This document shows, in pieces, positions 1 to 5,102 of a stretch of DNA of 5,102 bases (position 1 is the first letter of the stretch; each line of letters opens with the position of its first letter). The translations under genes were made by a program, and so were the position numbers. The notes under the pieces were generated by a model. It ran no database searches, was not told the DNA's origin, and worked only from the letters and a program-made list of their open reading frames with translations. Source of the DNA: Acidobacteriota bacterium (lineage in GTDB: Bacteria; Acidobacteriota; Aminicenantia; UBA2199); NCBI GenBank assembly GCA_028749105.1, contig JAQUQF010000149.1, forward strand, positions 1-5,102, written 5' to 3'.

Positions 1-2
1 TC

Positions 3-1199
3 GAGCCCGCTCCCACCGCCACCATCATCCATGCGTACAACAGTGAGGGGATCTCGATGCATGTGCTCAGCGACGAAGAGATCTGGTCGGTGATCAAGGC
101 CTCGGGCGCCAACTTGATCGGCAAGCCCAACATGCAGCCGCGCGTCCAGGTCATGGACCGCTACAGCCCCGACCGCGACGTCGAGATCAGCCAGGTGGAA
201 ATGTCGCTGGCCATCGAGGAGTCGCACGCCAGCTACTTCTGGGAGAAGCAGGTCTCGGGGAAGAAGGCCTTCGAGATGGCCAGCATGGAGGTCAACACCT
301 GCGGCGACTCGCTGAGCCCCAAGGTGCTCAGCACCTTTCTCGACCTCTGCGACTATCCCGAGCTGGTCTCGTTCATCTATTTCGCCCCCACGCCGCTGCT
401 GAAGGGACTCAAGATATCCGACCGTGAATCGCTGCGCAAGCAATGCTTCAAAGTCCCCATCGACTGCTATTCGCGCTATGTCATCGACATCCAGGCCCCC
501 ATCGACCTCCCCGAGGGGCGGATGTTCATCGCCCACCTGCACCGCAAGGACATGGCCAAGATCGTGCAGCGCCTGCGCCACGAGGTCATCGAAAGGTATT
601 CCCGGCATTCGCTGAAGCTGGCGCGCAGCGACCGCAAGCTGAAGCTGATGGTCAACTCGCAGCAGGAGGAGTACCTGGCCTGCGCCTTCTACGACTGCGA
701 CCAGAAATTCGTCAACGCGCTGTGCAACCCGCGCGTGCGGGAGGATGAGGCCCTCTACCTGCTGGAGGACTGCTTCGACGACGTGCTGCTCTCCACCGAC
801 ACCCCCTTCGTCTTCGACCACGATTTCGACCCGCCCGGCTACACCGGCGTCTTCCTCACCGGCGGCACCGGCTACATCGCCCTGCACGTCACCCCCAACG
901 CCATCGGCCAGAACAAGAACTTCGTCGAGTTCTGCGCCTACATCCACCCCAGCATGTGGGTCTTCGAGCGCGAGTCGCTGGTGCACTGCATGTGGCCGGT
1001 GCTCAAGCTGTTCCAGCCCGACCAGGCCGAGATCCACTACCGCCTGGCCTCGCGCGACATCACCCGCAGCCGCGGCATCCACCAGAAATTCATCCGCAAA
1101 CGCCTGGTCGGCCTGGGATATTCCTATGAGGATTTCGTCTCGTTCTACGATGAATTTTTCGGCCGCACCTTCTTCCATTTGAACATCGAAAAAAAATAA
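3..1199 (+). CDS. Divergent S-adenosylmethionine decarboxylase-like protein (eukaryotic-type fold), 5' end outside window
   Basis: Residues are numbered from the ATG at 57. By eye, the C-terminal half resembles eukaryotic AdoMet decarboxylase, which makes the aminopropyl donor for spermidine. FDPPGYT (257-263) matches the human F-N-P-C-G-Y-S stretch, and HVTPN (277-281) matches HITPE. The following strand and helix (FVEF, then VLKLFQPDQAEI) also fit. In the N-terminal half, TCG (81-83) followed by a leucine-rich helix matches the segment around human Cys82. Kept: the Cys proton donor (C82), the His (H277) and the adenine-stacking Phe (F257). Changed: human Ser229 is T263, Glu247 is N281, and the Glu-Ser self-cleavage site is not obvious; the nearest serine is S67, after Val. 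The frame is open to the left edge, and residues before the ATG (NSEGIS, then LSDEEIW) resemble family sequence, so the true start is probably upstream. ATG 57 does have GAGGGG six bases before it and remains possible. Activity is uncertain: it could be an enzyme with altered substrate or an inactive regulatory homologue. Confidence 0.62.
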   Translation, partial: EPAPTATIIHAYNSEGISMHVLSDEEIWSVIKASGANLIGKPNMQPRVQVMDRYSPDRDVEISQVEMSLAIEESHASYFWEKQVSGKKAFEMASMEVNTCGDSLSPKVLSTFLDLCDYPELVSFIYFAPTPLLKGLKISDRESLRKQCFKVPIDCYSRYVIDIQAPIDLPEGRMFIAHLHRKDMAKIVQRLRHEVIERYSRHSLKLARSDRKLKLMVNSQQEEYLACAFYDCDQKFVNALCNPRVREDEALYLLEDCFDDVLLSTDTPFVFDHDFDPPGYTGVFLTGGTGYIALHVTPNAIGQNKNFVEFCAYIHPSMWVFERESLVHCMWPVLKLFQPDQAEIHYRLASRDITRSRGIHQKFIRKRLVGLGYSYEDFVSFYDEFFGRTFFHLNIEKK

Positions 1200-1221
1200 G
1201 CTGGCGGCCCGATTAGTTTTT
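1191..1221. terminator. Possible weak bidirectional terminator between convergent genes
   Basis: AAAAAATAA (1191-1199) and TTAGTTTTT (1213-1221) are complementary at 8 of 9 positions around a 13-base GC-rich centre, and each arm contains one gene's stop codon. The A-run extends to 1189, so a minus-strand transcript would end its hairpin in eight U. The stem is almost all A/T and would be weak, and lysine/asparagine codons before TAA could create it by chance. Confidence 0.25.
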
Positions 1222-3546
1222 CGCGCGGAAGATCACTACTTTCCCCGCCAGAAAATCGCTCACCCAAACGCTGCCGCCGGCGCCGGCCCGGATCTGGCAG
1301 AGATCGTAGATGCAATCCCCGAACTGGCCGCGCATGAAAAAGGAGCTGTTGCTGCCGGCGAAACCGCTTGCCCCGTACGGATACTTCTCGCGGTGCCGCA
1401 GCGAGAACTTCCCGGCCGCCGGGTCGAAGGAGATGATAAGCAGCTCATCGGCGCTGTGGCTGGAGATCCACAGCTGCCCCTGGCACCAGACGGCCTGGTC
1501 GGGACGGCCGGGGAATGGGATGCGGCGCGTTCGCGGTTTTTCGCCCAGTTCGGACAGGGTGTTGTCGCCGTGATTGATGACGAAGGGAATGCTCCCGGCC
1601 AGGGCGAGCTTCAGGGGCTGGCGGCCGCAGCGGACGTCGCGGCAGGAAAAATCGTCCTTGGCGATGACGGTCAGCGAATCGCTGTCGAAGTTCAGCACGT
1701 AGATATTCTCCCCGTTGACGGCCAGCGCCGTCGGCGTGCGTCCGACCTCCAGGCGGCGGATGGTCTTTCCGGTCTTGGCATCGATGACCTGCATCACGCC
1801 GTTGTCGCCGTCCCGTTCGCCGGAGCGGGCGATGAGCAGCCAATCCCTGCCGGCGTCATAGGTGATCAGGCGCTGGCTGGTTTCGCGGCTGACGGTATCC
1901 TCAAGCTCCACGCGCATGTCCCCCAGGTTGGGTGCGCGCACCTCGTCAGCCAGGGTGATGTAGAACTGCTTCTCGTCGCCCCAGTTGTTCTGCAGGGCGT
2001 ACAGAGTCCCGGAAGGCGCCAGCGCCAGCGCCTGCGCCAGGCGCGGGATGCGGCGGTCGTAGAAGGAGAGGTCTTTGCCGTTGATGCCCAGGATGCCGTT
2101 GCGCGCGGCCCAGATGTAAACGACCGGCCAGTATGATTGATGCGGCCCGTAGGAGAGGTAGATGTTCCCCGCCGGGGTGGGAACGGCCTGGTGGGGATAC
2201 AATATGGGCAGCGTAGCGAGCGTGAACTTGCCGTCGGAAGTGACCCGGGCCATCTGATCCTCATTGCTGAAGACGAGGAACGCGTCGCCCCCGGGCTGCG
2301 GCAGCAATTCCTGCGGCGCCCAGCCGGTGCGCACCTTTTCCAGCGAGGCGTCCCGCGGATCGAAAACCGTGATCGCCGCTCCGAACGAGCCGTTGACCGC
2401 CGTGGCGCCCAGCGGCAAATATAGCTTGCCATCGTTGGCATTGAACGCCATGGTGAACATGTGCGGCAGGACGGCCGGCTGAAGAAAGCGTTGGCTCAGC
2501 TTGCGGGCATTCAGGTCGACCTGGTCGATCTCGCCGTAGGCCCAGCTGGCGACATAAAGCCGGCCGCCGGCCACGTCGATGGCCGTGGCGTCGTTGCCGT
2601 AGGCGGGCAGCTTGATCTCGCTGAGGCGTCCGTTGTCCTTGAAATCGACCACGTGCAGGCTCGGATGATTGTCGTAGGGAATGTACAACTCGTCCCGTTC
2701 CTCGCAATAGCGGATGCCCACCCCCTCCGTCAATCCGGGCAGCGGCACGATCACGTCGCCCCCGCCGGTGATGGAAACCTTGGCCGCCTGGATGACCTTG
2801 CGGCCTGTCGTCTCCACCGCCAGGACGATCGCATGTTGCTTTGGGGAATAGCCGGCGAAATGCCAGCGGCCGCCCGGCTCGAGGGCCAGCGCCCGTTTGC
2901 GCAACGGCTTGAGTCCATCGGCAGCAAAGCATTGCAGGGTGGCGCTGAAGCCGTCGACGGCGGCGACCAGGCGCGCGGCGCTGTCGCAGACGACCTTGCG
3001 CAGGGGGGGCGGCGGCGTTTGGTTGAGGTTTTGCGCTGTCTCCTCTTTTTCACTCCAGGCAACATCGGTTACCCGGCCTTTCTTCAAATCGACCCAGGCC
3101 AGGTCGCGGCTCTCGCGGCCGACCAGAAAGGCATTGCCATTGGCCTCATCAACAGCCACCATCTCGAACTGCCTGCCGGTTTTGAACGATCGCGACATGT
3201 TCTTGTCGGGGAAGACCACTTCCAGCGCATGGTCGCCGATGACGTAGACGTTGCCGCTGCGCGAGTCGATGGCCAGCGCCTCGGACTTCAAATACTGCGG
3301 CGGGCGCGATCCGATGGCGATGTTGCGCACGGAGCGGCTGCGACAGTCGATCAGCGTGAGCGAGGAGCTGAGGGTATTGGCCACGACCAGGCGGTCGCGG
3401 CCGGCGTCCATGCGCACCAGCAGCGGTCCGGCGGCATTGACCTGCAGCCCCATGGGGGCCAGCAAATCGACTCTCGCGACCTGGCCGGCAAGAATGGGCG
3501 TCCCCGCAGCCAGCATGACCGAAAGCAGGGAGATGAAGCGTCTCAT
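1213..3546 (-). CDS. Secreted double beta-propeller protein (YVTN/NHL-like repeats)
   Basis: The 777-residue product begins with a signal peptide: MRRF, a hydrophobic core, and a likely cleavage after ILA at residue 20. There is no lipobox cysteine. The rest is a string of blade-like repeats, each a strand ending in (L/V/I)Y or (L/V)V followed by a turn and a second strand. Examples are RLVVANTL (52-59), NVYVIGD (99-105), RLYVASWAYG (329-338), KLYLPLG (374-380), NIYLSYG (461-467), NIYVLNFDSDSLTVI (614-628), QLWISSHSADELLII (691-705) and SVWVSDF (759-765). The GRTPTALAV segment (602-610) is typical of YVTN repeats. About 15 blades suggest two propellers, roughly 45-410 and 410-777. No catalytic domain, transmembrane anchor or C-terminal sorting tag is visible; the last blade runs to the end. 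It is probably periplasmic or extracellular. Such propellers bind proteins, glycans or cofactors, and the ligand cannot be told here. The start is supported by a strong ribosome binding site and the signal peptide. Confidence 0.85.
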   Translation of the reverse strand: MRRFISLLSVMLAAGTPILAGQVARVDLLAPMGLQVNAAGPLLVRMDAGRDRLVVANTLSSSLTLIDCRSRSVRNIAIGSRPPQYLKSEALAIDSRSGNVYVIGDHALEVVFPDKNMSRSFKTGRQFEMVAVDEANGNAFLVGRESRDLAWVDLKKGRVTDVAWSEKEETAQNLNQTPPPPLRKVVCDSAARLVAAVDGFSATLQCFAADGLKPLRKRALALEPGGRWHFAGYSPKQHAIVLAVETTGRKVIQAAKVSITGGGDVIVPLPGLTEGVGIRYCEERDELYIPYDNHPSLHVVDFKDNGRLSEIKLPAYGNDATAIDVAGGRLYVASWAYGEIDQVDLNARKLSQRFLQPAVLPHMFTMAFNANDGKLYLPLGATAVNGSFGAAITVFDPRDASLEKVRTGWAPQELLPQPGGDAFLVFSNEDQMARVTSDGKFTLATLPILYPHQAVPTPAGNIYLSYGPHQSYWPVVYIWAARNGILGINGKDLSFYDRRIPRLAQALALAPSGTLYALQNNWGDEKQFYITLADEVRAPNLGDMRVELEDTVSRETSQRLITYDAGRDWLLIARSGERDGDNGVMQVIDAKTGKTIRRLEVGRTPTALAVNGENIYVLNFDSDSLTVIAKDDFSCRDVRCGRQPLKLALAGSIPFVINHGDNTLSELGEKPRTRRIPFPGRPDQAVWCQGQLWISSHSADELLIISFDPAAGKFSLRHREKYPYGASGFAGSNSSFFMRGQFGDCIYDLCQIRAGAGGSVWVSDFLAGKVVIFRAKN

Positions 3547-3549
3547 GCG

Positions 3550-3557
3550 ACCTCCTT
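3550..3557 (-). promoter_or_regulatory. Strong ribosome binding site of the propeller gene
   Basis: On the minus strand this reads AAGGAGGT, a full-length complement to the 16S rRNA 3' end, three bases before the ATG at 3546. It fixes the start codon of the propeller gene and suggests efficient translation. Confidence 0.8.
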
Positions 3558-3569
3558 GTTCCTGCGGCG

Positions 3570-3584
3570 CAGGCAGGATGCCTG
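3570..3584. repeat. Perfect inverted repeat, CAGGCA-GGA-TGCCTG
   Basis: Six-base arms flank a three-base centre. The repeat lies within the inferred 5' leader of the propeller gene, 13 bases upstream of its ribosome binding site. It could form a small hairpin in that mRNA or be a protein-binding site. It lacks a following T-run, so it is not a normal terminator. Confidence 0.4.
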
Positions 3585-3605
3585 GCCCCGGGCGTGAACG
3601 AGATG

Positions 3606-3634
3606 ATGGTATGCCCGGGCAAAAGCCGAGTCAA
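3606..3634 (-). promoter_or_regulatory. Putative sigma70-like promoter of the propeller gene
   Basis: On the minus strand there is TTGACT (3634-3629), a 17-base spacer, then TACCAT (3611-3606). These match the -35 consensus at 5 of 6 and the -10 consensus at 4 of 6. Transcription would start near 3599, giving a leader of about 50 bases that carries the small hairpin and the ribosome binding site. This is a motif match only; the organism's own consensus is unknown. Confidence 0.45.
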
Positions 3635-3650
3635 GCCATCAGGCGGGGCC

Positions 3651-3679
3651 TTGTCAAGAACGGGACTTTTCATTATGAT
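3651..3679 (+). promoter_or_regulatory. Putative sigma70-like promoter of the tlyA-nadK operon
   Basis: TTGTCA (3651-3656), a 17-base spacer and TATGAT (3674-3679) match the consensus at 10 of 12 positions with ideal spacing. The predicted start of transcription is near 3686, only about 8 bases before the tlyA ATG, so the leader would be very short and hold little more than GAGG. Confidence 0.55.
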
Positions 3680-3693
3680 GGCAGCCGAGGAAA

Positions 3694-4473
3694 ATGACAG
3701 CAGATAGAAAAACCAGGCTCGACCAGGCCCTGCTGCTGCGGGGACTGGCGCCAGACCTGAAGGAGGCCCAGGCCCTGGTCATGGCCGGCGAAGTGACGGT
3801 CAACGGCCAGAAGGCCGACAAGCCCGACCGCCACGTCAAAGCCGAAGAAGTGATCGCGATCAAGGCAAAGGCCCCTTATGTCTCGCGCGGGGCGCTGAAG
3901 ATCGCAACGGCGGTCGAGGAGCTGGCCATCGTGGTGCCAGGGCTGAAGGTCCTCGACATCGGCATCTCCACCGGGGGCTTCAGCGATTTTTTTCTGCAGG
4001 GAGGCGCCGCCGCGGTCCTCGGCGTCGACGTGACGATCTCCCAGGTGGATGCACGCCTGCGTGGCGATCCGCGTCTGCGCCTGCTTGAGAAGAATGCCCG
4101 CTACCTGAAGAAGGAGGACATTCCCTTCGATCCCGACCTGATCGTCATGGACCTCTCCTTCATCTCGATCACCGCCGTGCTGCCCGTGCTGTCAGCTTTT
4201 CCAGGCTCCAGGATCCTCGCCCTGGTCAAACCCCAATTCGAGGCCGAACGCGGCAGAGTGGGCAAGGGGGGGGTGGTCCGCAACCGCGAGGAACGGCTGG
4301 CGATCCTGCTGCGGATCAAGCGGCGCATCGAGGAGCTGGATTTTGCCGTCCTGGAATGCATTCCGGCGGGCATCACGGGCAAAAAAGGCAACCAGGAATA
4401 CTTTTTCCTGCTGCAGGGCGGGAAAAATAAATCCATTAGTGATAAAATGATCGGCGATGCCCATGCCTTATAA
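3694..4473 (+). CDS. tlyA: TlyA family rRNA (cytidine-2'-O)-methyltransferase
   Basis: Characterised TlyA proteins use AdoMet to 2'-O-methylate cytidines in 16S and/or 23S rRNA; loss in mycobacteria gives capreomycin resistance. The 259-residue length fits the family. Residues 8-65 form the S4 RNA-binding domain, with RLDQALLLRGL, EAQALVMAGEV and VNGQ being typical. The methyltransferase domain follows YVSRGALK (62-69). The AdoMet-binding loop is LDIGISTGGFSD (87-98), with an acidic residue at D112 after the next strand. MDLSFIS (152-158), LVKPQFE (177-183), VGKGGVV (189-195) and GNQEYFF (232-238) are family motifs. K69, D153, K179 and E235 are the likely K-D-K-E catalytic set of FtsJ-type 2'-O-methyltransferases. 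The start fits because the S4 domain begins at once and GAGG lies three bases before the AAA ATG. The C-terminal tail (about 247-259) runs past the last family motif and overlaps the nadK start. It is the first gene of an operon with nadK. Confidence 0.93.
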   Translation: MTADRKTRLDQALLLRGLAPDLKEAQALVMAGEVTVNGQKADKPDRHVKAEEVIAIKAKAPYVSRGALKIATAVEELAIVVPGLKVLDIGISTGGFSDFFLQGGAAAVLGVDVTISQVDARLRGDPRLRLLEKNARYLKKEDIPFDPDLIVMDLSFISITAVLPVLSAFPGSRILALVKPQFEAERGRVGKGGVVRNREERLAILLRIKRRIEELDFAVLECIPAGITGKKGNQEYFFLLQGGKNKSISDKMIGDAHAL

Positions 4474-5102
4474 GCAAGCCGCGATTGTAGCCAAGCCGCA
4501 CCAGGACGTCGTTCTTTACCTGCACCAGACCATCGATGTGCTGAACGATCACGGCGTGGGCTATGTCCTGGAAAAAACAGCCGCCCAGTTGCTGGGCTGC
4601 CCGGAGTTTTGCGAACGCGAGGATATCGCCGCCCATGCCGACCTGATCATCGTCCTGGGCGGGGACGGCACATTCCTTTCCATCGCCCGCCAGGCCGTGG
4701 AGAAGCAGGTGCCAGTGGCGGGTTTCAACCTCGGCACGCTGGGATTCCTGACGGCGATGAAAAAGGAATCCCTGGCCGAGGGGCTTGGACACATCTTCAG
4801 CGGCCGGGCCGCCGTTTCCCTGCGCAAGCTGCTGGAAGTCGATTTCAACAGGCAGACCTACTTGGCCCTGAACGATGTGGTCATCAACAAGGGGACGATC
4901 GCCCGCATCGTCAAACTCCTGCTGACGATTGATGGCGCGACCGTGGCCGATGTCAAGGGCGACGGCATCATCCTGGCCAGCCCCACCGGCTCCACCGCCT
5001 ATTCCGTTTCGGCCGGCGGGCCGATCGTTAACCCCGAGGTGAACGGCATCGTCATCACCCCCATCTGTCCCCACTCCCTGACCTTCAGGCCCCTGGTCGT
5101 TC
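4457..5102 (+). CDS. nadK: NAD kinase, C-terminus cut off by window edge
   Basis: NAD kinase phosphorylates NAD to NADP in the cytoplasm using ATP or polyphosphate. Numbering from the ATG at 4463, GGDGTFL (66-72) is the nucleotide-binding signature with catalytic D68. NLGTLGFLT (89-97) is the second conserved loop, and LNDVVI (136-141) replaces the common LNEVVI. GDGIILASPTGSTAYS (166-181) followed by AGGPIV is the NAD-binding signature, and TPICPHSL and RPLVV lie at the edge. About 213 residues are present with no stop; bacterial NadK is usually near 270-300, so perhaps 60-80 are missing. Two in-frame starts exist, ATG 4457 and ATG 4463. Neither has a clear ribosome binding site, and both lie inside the 3' end of tlyA, so translation is probably coupled to tlyA. 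The longer start is listed, but the choice is arbitrary. No departure from an active enzyme is seen. Confidence 0.93.
   Translation, partial: MPMPYKQAAIVAKPHQDVVLYLHQTIDVLNDHGVGYVLEKTAAQLLGCPEFCEREDIAAHADLIIVLGGDGTFLSIARQAVEKQVPVAGFNLGTLGFLTAMKKESLAEGLGHIFSGRAAVSLRKLLEVDFNRQTYLALNDVVINKGTIARIVKLLLTIDGATVADVKGDGIILASPTGSTAYSVSAGGPIVNPEVNGIVITPICPHSLTFRPLVV

Larger units (their letters stand above)
3547..3693. other. Divergent intergenic regulatory region
   Basis: These 147 bases separate the divergently read propeller gene and tlyA. The inferred promoters are back to back, with -35 boxes 16 bases apart. Two CCCGGG palindromes (3587-3592 and, as GCCCGGGC, 3613-3620) bracket the propeller -10 box. 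No small ORF or RNA gene is supported. Confidence 0.6.

Noticed and set aside
745..1182. Plus-strand frame rich in Ser, Thr, Pro and Ala inside the left-hand gene
   Set aside because: Low-complexity out-of-frame reading of GC-rich codons; the overlapping frame has the family-like motifs.
1200..1260. Search for a GC-stem terminator after the left-hand gene
   Set aside because: No stable stem followed by a T-run is visible; the only structure is the weak A/T inverted repeat reported separately.
1393..2136. Plus-strand open frame of 247 codons opposite the propeller gene
   Set aside because: Antisense shadow of the propeller gene: no family motif, no ribosome binding site seen and biased composition.
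3003..3009. Run of seven G (minus strand C7) in the propeller gene as a possible phase switch
   Set aside because: It encodes a proline run (TPPPP) in a loop between blades. It is short and in frame, and nothing else suggests switching.
2461..3597. Long plus-strand open frame of 378 codons opposite the propeller gene
   Set aside because: Its product is rich in Gly, Ala, Arg, Asp and Gln with no recognisable motif, as expected of an antisense shadow in GC-rich DNA. The opposite strand has a signal peptide, strong ribosome binding site and blade repeats.
4436..5074. Minus-strand open frame of 212 codons opposite nadK
   Set aside because: It lies wholly opposite clear NAD kinase motifs and has the Gly/Asp/Gln-rich composition of a shadow frame.
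1..5102. CRISPR array, tRNA, insertion sequence, toxin-antitoxin or defence genes
   Set aside because: No direct repeats with spacers, no cloverleaf-like segments, no terminal inverted repeats and no matching protein motifs were seen on either strand.

Overview
The window is GC-rich bacterial chromosomal DNA with dense coding and no sign of mobile DNA: no transposase, integrase, tRNA, rRNA or CRISPR array. All genes share strong G/C preference at third codon positions, so nothing looks recently acquired. The sequence does not fix the phylum. The tlyA-nadK pair rules out little, because it occurs in Actinobacteria, Firmicutes, Acidobacteria-like lineages and others. A high-GC environmental bacterium is a reasonable guess, but only a guess.

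Layout, left to right. (1) A plus-strand gene, open through the left edge and ending at 1199. Its product looks like a divergent member of the eukaryotic-type S-adenosylmethionine decarboxylase fold, with several active-site positions kept and others changed. This is the most unusual item here. (2) Convergent to it after only 13 bases, a long minus-strand gene (1213-3546) for a secreted protein of 777 residues, made almost wholly of beta-propeller blades of the YVTN/NHL/PQQ-like kind. (3) A 147-base divergent intergenic region with a good sigma70-like promoter facing each way, a small hairpin and two CCCGGG palindromes. (4) A plus-strand operon of tlyA (rRNA 2'-O-methyltransferase with an S4 domain) and an overlapping nadK (NAD kinase) that runs off the right edge.

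The two right-hand genes are housekeeping and often sit together; in several phyla recN follows, so recN is the natural prediction just outside the window. The propeller protein and the decarboxylase-like protein have no visible functional link to each other or to tlyA-nadK. I see no multi-gene novel system. The best lead is the altered decarboxylase-like protein.
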